64,000 nucleotides of DNA from Streptomyces ferrugineus (GCF_015160855.1 NZ_CP063373.1:2542001-2606000), one strand, 5' to 3'. Counted from the first letter of the stretch, positions 35,411-48,722 are shown. The notes: a model not told the origin generated them from the letters alone. A program made the numbers and translations.

Positions 35411-36789
35411 GGGCGGGAGGCCTCCAAGGGGGTGAGTTCATGGGTGAGTCGGGCCAGCGCGTCGAAGCCGGTGCCGTTGAAGTCGGCGACGGAGGTGGCG
35501 AGGCGGTTCTTGAGGGGGGTGGTCCAGCGGTCCGGGAGGGCGGCGGGGTCGCCGGCGAGGAGGGCGGCGATGCCGCCCGCCGTCGCGCCGTTCGAGTCGG
35601 TGTCCCAGCCTCCCGATACGGCACCGCGGATGGCGCCGGTGAAGTCGCCGTTCGCGTGGGCGAGGGCGGCGGCGATCAGGGCGGTGTTGGGGATGGCGTG
35701 GACCCAGTGGTGGGTGTCGGCGTAGGTGGCGTGGAGTTCGTCGACGAGCGCGTCGAAGTCCTCGTGGGCGTCGGCCAGTTGGAGGGCGTGGTCGATGGCC
35801 CGGGCCAGGCGGGACCTCGGCGGGATCACCGTGAGGCCGGTGCGCAGGCAGGTGTGGATGTCGTGCGGGCCGGTCGCCGTCGCGGCCCGTGCGATGACCG
35901 CCGCCGTGAACATCGCCGCGTAGACGCCGTTGGCGGTGTGGGTGAGGGTGGCGTCGCGGTGGGCCTGTTCGGCCGCGGTGGCCGGGTCGCCGGGGTTGGT
36001 CCAGCCGTGGACGTCGGCGCGGATGAGGGCGCCGATCCATTCGCGGAAGGGGTTGCGGTGGCGGGCCGTGTGCGGGGGTTCGATGCCCAGGAGGAGGTTG
36101 CGGTGGGCGATGCGCTCGGCGGTGAAGGTGCGGCCGGGCGGGAGTTCGTCGAGCCAGAGGCGGGCCACGTCCGCGGTGGTGAAGGCGCTGCCGTGGCGCT
36201 GGAGCAGGAGGAGGTTGAGGAGGGGGTAGTTGAGGTCGTCGTCCTCGGGCATGCCGTCGATGTTCTCGGCGAGGGAGGTGGTGGCCGAGCGGCGGTTCCA
36301 GGGGTGGGCGGCGAGCAGGTCCGGGGGGACTCCCTTGGCCGTGAAGTAGGTGTTCAGGGGCCAGTTGCCGGTCGATCCGGCCAGTTGGCGGATGGCGTCG
36401 AAGGGGAGCTTCTCCACCGGTTTGCCGAGGAGGCAGCCGACCGCTCGGCCCAGCCAGGCGGCTTCGTAGCGGGCAGGCCGCGCGGCCGCACTGCTCGCGG
36501 ATCGTGACGGCCAGTCCGGGCACCGGGACCTGATCTTCTCCAGGTCCGTCGGCTCGTCGTCCTGCAAGCCGCTGGGCAGGTCCGCCAGTTCGTCCAGCAG
36601 GTCCTCCGCCAGTTGCCGCAGATAGCGCGACGCCGGTTCCGGTGACGCCCCCGCCCGCAGCGGGGCCTCCGGGCCGCCCGCCGCCCGCCACCTCTCCGCG
36701 ATCCTCGACGGCTCGCGGCCGTCCAGGGCCGCCTGCCGGAGTTCATGGCCCAGGAGGTCCTCCGGCTGGACCCAGGTCAGTCGGAGCAC
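35407..36789 (-). CDS. ADP-ribosylglycohydrolase family protein with N-terminal extension
   Basis: 460 residues from GTG at 36789, overlapping the previous gene's stop by 13 bp. The first 125 residues (MLRLTWVQPEDLLGHELRQA onward) are an extension not found in the other paralogues. The ARH/DraG core follows: LGRAVGCLLGKPVEKLP, the metal motif PEDDDLNYPLL in place of the usual TDDT, and the second metal motif GWDTDSNGATAGG. The DDD-type motif marks a subgroup distinct from the two canonical paralogues. Predicted to hydrolyse an N- or O-linked ADP-ribosyl or other ribosyl bond with two magnesium ions. Fourth of the seven genes. Confidence 0.9.
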   Translation of the reverse strand: MLRLTWVQPEDLLGHELRQAALDGREPSRIAERWRAAGGPEAPLRAGASPEPASRYLRQLAEDLLDELADLPSGLQDDEPTDLEKIRSRCPDWPSRSASSAAARPARYEAAWLGRAVGCLLGKPVEKLPFDAIRQLAGSTGNWPLNTYFTAKGVPPDLLAAHPWNRRSATTSLAENIDGMPEDDDLNYPLLNLLLLQRHGSAFTTADVARLWLDELPPGRTFTAERIAHRNLLLGIEPPHTARHRNPFREWIGALIRADVHGWTNPGDPATAAEQAHRDATLTHTANGVYAAMFTAAVIARAATATGPHDIHTCLRTGLTVIPPRSRLARAIDHALQLADAHEDFDALVDELHATYADTHHWVHAIPNTALIAAALAHANGDFTGAIRGAVSGGWDTDSNGATAGGIAALLAGDPAALPDRWTTPLKNRLATSVADFNGTGFDALARLTHELTPLEASRP

Positions 36790-37952
36790 GGTCGGCCCTC
36801 CAGTGCGGTGAACGCCGCTTCGTGCGCCCGGCGCCGGTCCACGTCCCGTGCGTGGATCTCCCTCGTCACCTCGGTGAGGGCGCGGGGCGGTTCCCACAGG
36901 TCCAGGCGGCTGGCCTCCGCCACCGTCTTCGACCAGTCCTCGGGGGCCGGTGAGCCCAGGGCCCCGGCCAGGGCGCCGGCCATCGTCGCGATGGAGTCGC
37001 AGTCGCGGCCGTAGTTCACCGCGCCCAGGACCGCCCGGCGGTAGTCGCCGTGCGCGATCAGCAGCATGGCGAGGGCGACGGGGAGTTCCTCGATGGCGTG
37101 CAGGCGGGAGGGGCGACGGGCACCGAGGGACGGGCGGCGGTAGTCGGGGCCGACCGTGTCGTACGGGGCGACCGCCTCCCGGAGCGGGACGAGCGCCGAC
37201 TCGAAGTCGGTGTGGGCGCCGGCCACTTCGCAGGTCTGCTCGATCGCCGCCCGCGTGCCGTCCTTCGCCAGGGACAGACAGGTCGAGACGACCGACTCCG
37301 GGGTGGCTCCCGGTGCGCACGCCGCTGCCACCGCCGCCGCGAAGACGCCCGCCGCCTCCCGGCCGTACGACGACTGGTGCGCGCCCGCGATGTCCAGCGC
37401 CTCGGCGTACGCCGCCCTCGGGTCGGCCGCGTTGACCAGGCCGACCGGGGCCATGTACATCGCCGCACCGCAGTTGACGATGTTGCCGACACCGGCCTCC
37501 CGTGGGTCGACATGGCCGTAGTGGAGGCGGGCCACCAGCCACTTCTCCGCCAGGAAGAGGCGGTGCAGGGGGAGTGCCTCGGACTCCAGTTCCGGGATCC
37601 AGCGCGGGTTGGTCATCAGGTCCGGGACCAGGTGGTCGGCGATCGCGTGGGCGTCGAGGTGGTCGCGGACCCGCGCGTAGACGCGGACCAGCGCGTGCGT
37701 CATCAACGTGTCGTCGGTGACGTGCCCGTCGCCCTTGTGGTACGGCGCGATGGGGCGGGCCGTGCGCCAGGCGTCGCCGTTCCAGGGGCCGACGACACCG
37801 TGGACCCGGCCGCCGTGGCGCTGAAGGATCTGGTCGGGGGAGTAGCCCTCCACCGGGCCGCCGAGGGCGTCGCCGACCGCCGCGCCGACCAGGGCGCCGG
37901 TGATCCGCTCGTCGAGACGCGGGCCACTGCTTTCTTCTGCTTTGGGCGTCAT
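36777..37952 (-). CDS. ADP-ribosylglycohydrolase family protein
   Basis: 391 residues from ATG at 37952; another ATG at 37964 touches the AGGAGG and is unlikely. Canonical ARH/DraG features: ITGALVGAAVGDALGGPVEG, the first metal motif T79-D-D-T82 in GDGHVTDDTLMTHAL, CGAAMYMAPVGLVNAADP and the second metal motif GRDCDSIATMAGALAG. All ligands for two magnesium ions seem present, so it should be active. It would remove ADP-ribose from a protein or small molecule. Its gene is 8 bp downstream of the degenerate paralogue and overlaps the next one by 13 bp. Confidence 0.92.
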   Translation of the reverse strand: MTPKAEESSGPRLDERITGALVGAAVGDALGGPVEGYSPDQILQRHGGRVHGVVGPWNGDAWRTARPIAPYHKGDGHVTDDTLMTHALVRVYARVRDHLDAHAIADHLVPDLMTNPRWIPELESEALPLHRLFLAEKWLVARLHYGHVDPREAGVGNIVNCGAAMYMAPVGLVNAADPRAAYAEALDIAGAHQSSYGREAAGVFAAAVAAACAPGATPESVVSTCLSLAKDGTRAAIEQTCEVAGAHTDFESALVPLREAVAPYDTVGPDYRRPSLGARRPSRLHAIEELPVALAMLLIAHGDYRRAVLGAVNYGRDCDSIATMAGALAGALGSPAPEDWSKTVAEASRLDLWEPPRALTEVTREIHARDVDRRRAHEAAFTALEGRPCSD

Positions 37953-37960
37953 GCCCCGAA

Positions 37961-39232
37961 TCATCCTCCTGCTCGCGCCGGTTGTGAGGCTTCCAGGAGT
38001 TCGGCGAGTTCCACCAGGTCCGTGCCGGTGAGCCGAGGGAGTACGCAGCCGGAGAGGGTGCGGCAGGTCTCCCGCCAGGTCACCGGGATCGACGTACCGC
38101 CGCCGAGTGCGCCCGTCAGCGCGCCCGCCAGGGCCGGTGCCGAGTCCGCCACCCGGGACAGGCACGCGGCCGCGGGGACCGCCTCGGCGATACGGCCGTT
38201 CGCGGCGACCGTGAGGGCGAGGGCGACCGGGACCGTCTCGGCGGCGGCGATGCCGTAGCTGTAGACGTGGTCGACGATCTGGTGCTCGAGGAGGGGGATC
38301 AGGGCGAAGGCGCTGTCGGCGGACCGCGCGAGGTGCAGTGCGTGGCGGGCGTTGCGGCCGATCTCCGTCTCCTCGGGGAGTTCGGAGAGCGCCGCGGTCA
38401 CACATGCGCCGGTCTCCGCGCCGGTCAGGGCCAGTGCCACGGCCGCCGCCATCGCCCTCGCGCCGTGCACGCCGTCGCCGTCCTGGGTGTAGCGGGCGTC
38501 GAACTCGGCGAGGTCGGCGGCGCGGTGGGGGTCGCCGGGGTGGGCCACGGCCAGGACACAGGCGCGTACGCAGGCCGCGTCGTCGAAGTAGTGCGGGTTG
38601 TCATGGCCGGTGGCGGGTGGACGCAGGCCGGTGGCGAGGTTGCCGAGGCCGGCTCGGACGGAGATGCGGGCGCGCAGGGGGAGGACGGCCGACTCGATCT
38701 CGGGGGCGCGGTCCGCCGCCGCGGCGATCTCGTCTGCCAGGGCGCTCCAGGTGAGGTCGATCGCGGCTCGGGTGCGGCGTTCCCGGCTCAGGTCGCCGAG
38801 GGCTGTGTCGTCGCCGGCTCGGAGGAGGGCCTCTGCGGTGAAGGCCGCCCATTCCGCGTCGTCGGAGGGGCCCAGGCGGAGGGGCTCCGGGGGCTGGTTC
38901 AGGGCGATGGGGACGGGGAGGGTGGTGGTGGCGTTGTGCTCGGCGAAGGTGTCGAGTTCGCGGGTGAGGCGGCGGGTCCATTCGGGCATACGGGCGGCTC
39001 GGTGGCGGGCGGCGGGCCAGCCGGCCGCGTCGCCTGCGGCTAGGCCTAGGAGGAGGCCGAGGGTGTGTTGAGCGGCCTCGGCTTCGCCTTCGGCCTGTTT
39101 GTTCCCACCCGCACCGCCCGTGCGACTTTCGTCGTCGAGTGCGGGTGGCCCTTGTGGGGGTTCCTCGCCGTCGACGACTGCGGGAGGTGCCTCTGCTGGG
39201 ATTCCCTCGTCCCAAGGCGTCGGCGGCGTCAT
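37961..39232 (-). CDS. Divergent ADP-ribosylglycohydrolase-like protein, probably inactive
   Basis: 423 residues from ATG at 39232, overlapping the upstream paralogue's stop by 4 bp. After an acidic, Pro-rich N-terminus (1-50) it has the ARH start HTLGLLLGLAAGDAAGWPA. The first metal motif is S123-D-D-A instead of TDDT, and the second, normally GRDxDT/S, reads S-R-V361-A-D363-S, so one ligand Asp is replaced by Val. The fold ends SAPALAGALTGALGG as in the family. With an altered metal site it may be a binding or regulatory partner of its active neighbours; residual activity cannot be excluded. Confidence 0.82.
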   Translation of the reverse strand: MTPPTPWDEGIPAEAPPAVVDGEEPPQGPPALDDESRTGGAGGNKQAEGEAEAAQHTLGLLLGLAAGDAAGWPAARHRAARMPEWTRRLTRELDTFAEHNATTTLPVPIALNQPPEPLRLGPSDDAEWAAFTAEALLRAGDDTALGDLSRERRTRAAIDLTWSALADEIAAAADRAPEIESAVLPLRARISVRAGLGNLATGLRPPATGHDNPHYFDDAACVRACVLAVAHPGDPHRAADLAEFDARYTQDGDGVHGARAMAAAVALALTGAETGACVTAALSELPEETEIGRNARHALHLARSADSAFALIPLLEHQIVDHVYSYGIAAAETVPVALALTVAANGRIAEAVPAAACLSRVADSAPALAGALTGALGGGTSIPVTWRETCRTLSGCVLPRLTGTDLVELAELLEASQPARAGG

Positions 39233-40251
39233 CGTCGGCCCCTCCACTTTCCGTTCTCGCCCGGTGTCAGCAGCTCCGCCACGTCCAGGACGTGGTGGCC
39301 CGCCATCGACGGCAGGCAGCTTCCCCGCGCCGGGCCGATCGCCGACGCCCAGTCGGCCGGGATCGCCGGCTCGCCCTGGGTCGCGCCCGCCAGTGCCCCG
39401 GCCACCGCTGCCGTCGTGTCGGCGTCGCGGCCCATGTTCACGGCCGTCAGGACCGCCTGGACGAAGTCGCCGTCCGCCGCCGCGTACGCGCCGAAGGCCA
39501 GTGCGACCGCCTCGGGGGCCAGGTCGGTCCACGGGTAGCCGCCGATCACGACCGCGGAGCGGACCGCGCGTTCGCCGCGGTGGGCCACCGCCACCGCCCG
39601 CCGCAGTGATCTGGCCGTCCAGGAGTCGTCCGGGATCACCGCCAGGGCGGAGGCGACCACGGCGATGGTCGGTGCGCCCGCCATCGCCGCCGCCACGCCC
39701 GCGGCCACCGCCTGCCCGCCGTAGATGCCCTCGCCGTCGTGGCTCACCGAGCCGTCGATCGCCACCAGGCGGGCCGCCTCGGACGGGCGGCCCGCCGCGA
39801 AGACGCCGAAGGGGGCCGCCCGCATGGCGAGGCCGTCGCTCCAGGCGTGGCGGTGCTGGGCGGAGATGGGGGCGGCCAGGCCCCGGCGGAGGTTCTCCAG
39901 CGTGCCGCGTTCGCTGAAGCCCGCGCCTCGGAAGGGGCCCTCCGCGCGGTCGGCGATCCACTCGTGCCAGGCCGCCTCCACATGCGCCGGGGTGAGCGCC
40001 GAGCCATGGCGGGCGAGGAGGAGGCCCGAGAAGATCGCGTACTCGGTGTCGTCGGTGCCGGAGGGGCTGTCGGTGACGAAGCCCGTGACGCGGCCCCAGC
40101 GGGCGCGGATCTCGGAGGGCTTCATGTTCTCCGCGGGGGCGCCCAGCGCGTCGCCGACCGCCAGGCCCAGCAGCGCGCCGCGGGCCCGTTCGCGCAGGTC
40201 GGCGACGTACCCGGGCGCCGGGACCGAGGGGATGCAGGCGATGGATGGCAT
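39229..40251 (-). CDS. ADP-ribosylglycohydrolase family protein, first gene of operon
   Basis: 340 residues from ATG at 40251 with GGAGGAGAGG upstream. Core features: RARGALLGLAVGDALGAPAE at 22-41, first metal motif T66-D-D-T69 in SGTDDTEYAIFSGLLL, SVSHDGEGIYGGQAVAAGVAAA, and second metal motif D276 and D278 in MGRDADTTAAVAGALAG. All catalytic acids are present. Length matches bacterial DraG/ARH enzymes. It leads seven minus-strand genes joined by overlaps or gaps of at most 8 bp, so the promoter must lie in 40252-40531, shared with a divergent metal transporter. Confidence 0.92.
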   Translation of the reverse strand: MPSIACIPSVPAPGYVADLRERARGALLGLAVGDALGAPAENMKPSEIRARWGRVTGFVTDSPSGTDDTEYAIFSGLLLARHGSALTPAHVEAAWHEWIADRAEGPFRGAGFSERGTLENLRRGLAAPISAQHRHAWSDGLAMRAAPFGVFAAGRPSEAARLVAIDGSVSHDGEGIYGGQAVAAGVAAAMAGAPTIAVVASALAVIPDDSWTARSLRRAVAVAHRGERAVRSAVVIGGYPWTDLAPEAVALAFGAYAAADGDFVQAVLTAVNMGRDADTTAAVAGALAGATQGEPAIPADWASAIGPARGSCLPSMAGHHVLDVAELLTPGENGKWRGRR

Positions 40252-40416
40252 GCGAGGCCTCTCCTCCGGGGGCTCCGCCCAGGGCGCGGAGCCCTTTGCG
40301 GATGTGTCCCACCGTCGGCGGTTGACCTGAGCCTCGGGGGCGTCATGTCACCCGGTCGACATCTGTGCAGGCTCTTACACGAATGAGCGTTCTAAGGGAA
40401 AAGCGCAGGTTAGCGG

Positions 40417-40504
40417 AGCCTTTCCTTGCTGGCGGGGTGGAATTTCGGGGCGTAGATTTGGTGTTGTCCAAGAGTAGAACTTGTCTAAAGGCAGCCTTTC
40501 CTAA
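40417..40504 (+). promoter_or_regulatory. Candidate tandem iron-box-like sites upstream of the VIT transporter
   Basis: TAAAGGCAGCCTTTCCTAA at 40486-40504 agrees with the DmdR/IdeR iron-box consensus (TTAGGTTAGGCTAACCTAA) at 12 of 19 positions, and AGCCTTTCCT recurs 76 bp upstream at 40417-40426 following GGTTAGCGG. The sites lie 28 bp and more before the transporter ATG. The match is partial. The remaining part of the 280-bp gap (40252-40416) also has to hold the promoter of the divergent seven-gene operon; I see no clear hexamers there. Confidence 0.35.
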
Positions 40505-40531
40505 GCTTCCGAACCTCCTGGGGGACCTCTC

Positions 40532-41263
40532 ATGGCGATCATCGACACCGAGGCCGCGCTGCACGAGGCGCACCGTGACAACCACACCCACCGCGATGTG
40601 AACGGCGGCTGGCTGCGCCCCGCGGTCTTCGGTGCGATGGACGGGCTGGTCTCCAACCTCGCCCTGATGACCGGCGTCGCGGGTGGCGCCGTCAGCCATC
40701 AGGCCATCGTGCTCAGCGGGCTGGCGGGGCTCGCCGCCGGTGCCTTCTCCATGGCCGCCGGCGAGTACACCTCCGTCGCCTCGCAGCGCGAGCTCGTCGA
40801 GGCCGAGCTGGCCGTCGAACGGCGGGAGCTGCGAAAGCACCCGGAGGACGAGGAGGCCGAGCTCGCGGCGCTGTACGAGGCGCGGGGCGTCGAGCCGAAG
40901 CTGGCGCGGGCCGTCGCCGGGCAGCTCTCCCGCGACCCCGAGCTGGCCCTGGAGATACACGCCCGGGAAGAGCTGGGCATCGATCCCGGGGATCTGCCGT
41001 CGCCGCTCGTCGCGGCCGTCTCGTCGTTCGGGTCGTTCGCGCTGGGTGCGCTGCTGCCCGTACTGCCCTATCTGCTCGGGGCGACCGCGCTGTGGCCGGC
41101 CGTGCTGCTCGCGCTGCTCGGGCTGTTCCTGTGCGGTGCCGTCGTGGCCAAGGTGACCGCGCGGACCTGGTGGTACAGCGGGCTGCGGCAGCTCGCGCTC
41201 GGTGGTGCGGCGGCTGGTGTGACGTACGCCCTGGGCACGCTGTTCGGAACGGCCGTAGGATAG
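40532..41263 (+). CDS. VIT1/CCC1 family iron/manganese transporter
   Basis: 243 residues from ATG at 40532 with GGGGGA upstream. Five membrane helices in the VIT layout: an N-terminal pair after LRPAVFGAMDGLVSNLALM, the cytoplasmic metal-binding helical hairpin rich in Glu (RELVEAELAVERRELRKH, then EEAELAALYEARG), and three C-terminal helices (FGSFALGALLPVLPYLLGA and so on). The conserved Asp and Met residues of the first helix (MDGLVSN) are present. Exports or stores Fe2+/Mn2+ by proton exchange. The iron-box-like sequence upstream would fit iron-dependent control. Confidence 0.9.
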   Translation: MAIIDTEAALHEAHRDNHTHRDVNGGWLRPAVFGAMDGLVSNLALMTGVAGGAVSHQAIVLSGLAGLAAGAFSMAAGEYTSVASQRELVEAELAVERRELRKHPEDEEAELAALYEARGVEPKLARAVAGQLSRDPELALEIHAREELGIDPGDLPSPLVAAVSSFGSFALGALLPVLPYLLGATALWPAVLLALLGLFLCGAVVAKVTARTWWYSGLRQLALGGAAAGVTYALGTLFGTAVG

Positions 41264-41640
41264 CTCCTCGGCCGGAACTTATGCGTGGGGCCGCATAAGT
41301 AGCCGTTACTCGCTGGTTTCGGATGCGTGACCACGGGGCATGAGCCGTAAGCGCTGTGGGCAATGACGCCTGCGGCGCACTCGCGGGGTCGGCGACGACG
41401 CCTTCCCCGCCCCCTCGGATCGGCGGACATGGACCTGTCCTGTTTCGGTCCCCACATACTTCAAGCCATGTGCGCGGAACCCCCGCCGCACGCACATGGC
41501 GTCCGCATGTTGGAACGGAGTATCCCGGTTCCCGAGAACCGTTCCATCATGTAACCTGCACGAAATTTTGCGATCACGCAGAGGGCCAACGTCGTCCCTC
41601 GGCACCTTGCATATGCCAATTGACGACGACGGGAGAGCCG
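41264..41640 (+). other. 377-bp gltB leader with two hairpins
   Basis: No gene is supported here. The stretch has two notable folds: CCATGTGCG (41466-41474) with CGCACATGG (41491-41499), and GGAACGG (41512-41518) with CCGTTCC (41539-41545), the latter enclosing CGGTT/AACCG. A GlnR-type site follows directly. The final 75 bp contain the AT-rich CGAAATTTTGCG and the ribosome site GGGAGAG before gltB. Confidence 0.5.
41551..41566 (+). promoter_or_regulatory. GlnR-type binding site upstream of gltB
   Basis: GTAAC, six bases and GAAAT match the actinobacterial GlnR consensus GTnAC-n6-GAAAC with one mismatch at the last position. It lies 75 bp before the gltB start, a normal place for control of nitrogen assimilation genes. 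Confidence 0.55.
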
Positions 41641-46234
<4,594 letters not shown>

Positions 46235-46242
<8 letters not shown>

Positions 46243-47695
46243 CCCGAAGGGCTTTCTGAACCACGGCCGCGAGGTCGCCAAGTCCCGCCCGGTCGAGGAG
46301 CGCCTCAAGGACTGGAACGAGGTCTACGTCCCCGGCTCCCTGCTGCCGATCATCAGCAAGCAGGCCAGCCGCTGCATGGACTGCGGCATCCCGTTCTGCC
46401 ACAACGGCTGCCCGCTGGGGAACCTGATCCCCGAGTGGAACGACTACGCCTACCGCGAGGACTGGACGGCCGCGTCGGAGCGCCTGCACGCGACGAACAA
46501 CTTCCCGGAGTTCACGGGCCGGCTGTGCCCGGCCCCGTGCGAGGCGGCGTGTGTGCTCGGCATCAACCAGCCGGCCGTCACCATCAAGAACGTCGAGGTC
46601 TCGATCATCGACAAGGCGTGGGACGCGGGCACCGTCGCCCCGCAGGCCCCCGAGCGCCTGTCCGGCAAGACCGTCGCCGTCATCGGCTCGGGCCCGGCGG
46701 GACTGGCCGCCGCCCAGCAGCTCACCCGGGCCGGCCACACCGTCGCCGTCTACGAGCGCGCGGACCGCATCGGCGGCCTTCTCCGCTACGGCATCCCCGA
46801 GTTCAAGATGGAGAAGCGGCACATCAACCGCCGTATCGAGCAGATGCGCGCGGAGGGCACCCGCTTCCGTACCGGCATCGAGATCGGCCGCGACCTCAAG
46901 GCGACCGACCTGAAGAAGCGGTACGACGCGGTCGTCATCGCCGCCGGCGCCACGACCGCCCGTGACCTCCCGGTCCCCGGCCGCGAGCTCAAGGGCGTCC
47001 ACCAGGCGATGGAGTACCTGCCGCTGGCGAACAAGGTCCAGGAGGGCGACTACGTCACCTCCCCGATCTCGGCCGAGGGCAAGCACGTCGTCGTCATCGG
47101 CGGTGGCGACACCGGCGCCGACTGCGTGGGCACCGCCCACCGCCAGGGCGCGGCCTCGGTGACCCAGCTGGAGATCATGCCGAGGCCGGGCGAGGAGCGT
47201 GCCGCGCACCAGCCGTGGCCGACCTTCCCGATGCTGTACAAGGTCACCTCCGCGCACGAGGAGGGCGGCGAGCGCGTCTACTCGGTGTCGACGACGCACT
47301 TCGAGGGCGACGAGGACGGCAACGTCCAGTGGCTGCACATGACCGAGGTCGAGTTCGTCGACGGCAAGCTCACGTCCAAGCCGGGCACCGAGCGCAAGAT
47401 CCCGGCCCAGCTGGTGACGCTGGCCATGGGCTTCACCGGCACCGACCGGGACAACGGCCTGGTCGAGCAGTTCGGCCTGGAGCTCGACGAGCGCGGCAAC
47501 GTCGCCCGCGACGCCGACTTCCAGACCAATGTGCCGGGCGTCTTCGTCGCCGGTGACGCGGGCCGCGGCCAGTCGCTCATCGTGTGGGCGATCGCGGAGG
47601 GCCGCTCGGCCGCCCGCGGCTGCGACCGCTTCCTGACCGGCGCGAGCGACCTGCCGGCCCCGATCCGCCCGACGGACCGCGCCCTGATGGCCTGA
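46235..47695 (+). CDS. gltD: Glutamate synthase (NADPH) small subunit
   Basis: 486 residues from ATG at 46235, overlapping gltB by 8 bp. N-terminal Cys motifs for 4Fe-4S clusters: [17 protein letters not shown] and [12 protein letters not shown]. Two dinucleotide folds: [17 protein letters not shown] for FAD and [18 protein letters not shown] for NADPH; the FAD-site ending [19 protein letters not shown] is intact. Supplies electrons from NADPH to GltB. A hairpin follows 44 bp after its stop. Confidence 0.98.
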
Positions 47696-47736
47696 CACCT
47701 CAACAGACGTCCCGTACAACGGCGTACGGAACACTG

Positions 47737-47785
47737 ACGGCGCCTGCCCACAGTCCCCGACCGGACGACTGGGCGGGCGCCGTCG
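47737..47785. terminator. Imperfect hairpin terminator between gltD and the chitosanase gene
   Basis: GACGGCGCCTGCCCACAGT pairs with ACTGGGCGGGCGCCGTC, allowing two single-base bulges, around a 12-base loop. It lies between two convergent genes and can end both transcripts. Confidence 0.7.
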
Positions 47786-47813
47786 CCTTGCGCTCAGGAC
47801 TTTCGAAACACCC

Positions 47814-48722
47814 CTAGGGCACCCGGTACGTCTCCCCGTACACCTGCCACCGCAGAGGCGTCCGCAACTGCAGATTCCCGTCGGAAAGGAACCGTCGCTG
47901 GGCCGTGTCGATGCGGGTGGTGTCGGTGTTCGGCCGCTTCTCCCGCATGGCCGTGCGGCGGACGTCGAGGAAGGCGTCCAGGTAGGCCTTCTCGGAGCCG
48001 CCCTGGGAGGGGGACTCCGCCTTGCGCAGGGCGCGTTCGCGCAGGACGTAGAAGCCGTCCTCGTCGATGCCCGGGCCGTGGAAGACCATCGCGTCGTAGT
48101 AGACGAACTGGCCCAGCGTGCCCAGGCCGTCGAGCTTGGCGAGGCGGACGGCCGGGTCGAAGTAGGCGCGGTCGCGCTCGGCGAGCTGGGCCTCGCGGAA
48201 GGCGGTCACCTCGGACTCCGCCTTCCAGGCGGCCGTGAAGCCGGGGTCGAGTCCCTCGTGGGAGTCGGTGCCGTCGACCGCGCGCAGGGCGGGCAGGTAC
48301 TCGGCGAGTCCGTTGTCCGGGTGGTCGGCGGTGTAGCGCTCGACCAGGGCGAGCAGGTCGTGGGTGCCGGTGCAGAAGCCGATGACGCCGGCGGTGTAGC
48401 CCTGGCCGTCGTCGAGGTCCTCGATGTAGCCGTAGGTGTCGCGCCAGTTCAGGGTCGAGTTCTCGGCCGTGGACACGAGCTGCTGGGCCAGTTCCTTCTT
48501 CGCCGGGTCGGCCAGACCCGGTGGCAGGCTCGCGATCAGCTTGTCGTCCGCCGACCGCTCCTGCTCGGCGCGGTTCTTGGCCTCCTGGCGGGTCGACTGC
48601 TGCGCGGTGGCGGCGGGGGGCTCGGCCGGGCCCTCGGCGGAGTCGGTGGGGACGAGGAAGTAGGCGGCCGCGGCGATGACCACGGGGGCGGCCGCGAACA
48701 GCAGGATTCCGGTGCGTCTCAC
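47814..48722 (-). CDS. GH46 family chitosanase, exported or membrane-tethered
   Basis: 302 residues from GTG at 48722, overlapping the rhomboid stop by 4 bp. One N-terminal hydrophobic helix (ILLFAAAPVVIAAAAYFLV, residues 6-24) acts as signal or anchor; a Pro/Ala/Gln-rich and charged linker follows to about residue 60. The GH46 domain has the acid E87 in TAENSTLNW and the base D105 in EDLDDGQGYTAG, 18 residues apart as in Streptomyces N174 chitosanase, then GVIGFCTGTHDLLALVERY. Cleaves chitosan internally. An AxA cleavage site may lie near AATAQQ, but it is not strong, so the enzyme may stay membrane-bound. Confidence 0.9.
   Translation of the reverse strand: MRRTGILLFAAAPVVIAAAAYFLVPTDSAEGPAEPPAATAQQSTRQEAKNRAEQERSADDKLIASLPPGLADPAKKELAQQLVSTAENSTLNWRDTYGYIEDLDDGQGYTAGVIGFCTGTHDLLALVERYTADHPDNGLAEYLPALRAVDGTDSHEGLDPGFTAAWKAESEVTAFREAQLAERDRAYFDPAVRLAKLDGLGTLGQFVYYDAMVFHGPGIDEDGFYVLRERALRKAESPSQGGSEKAYLDAFLDVRRTAMREKRPNTDTTRIDTAQRRFLSDGNLQLRTPLRWQVYGETYRVP

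Noticed and set aside
41264..41640. Possible glutamine riboswitch or T-box in the gltB leader
   Set aside because: The hairpins found do not match the conserved core of either class; no specifier loop or antiterminator sequence is visible.
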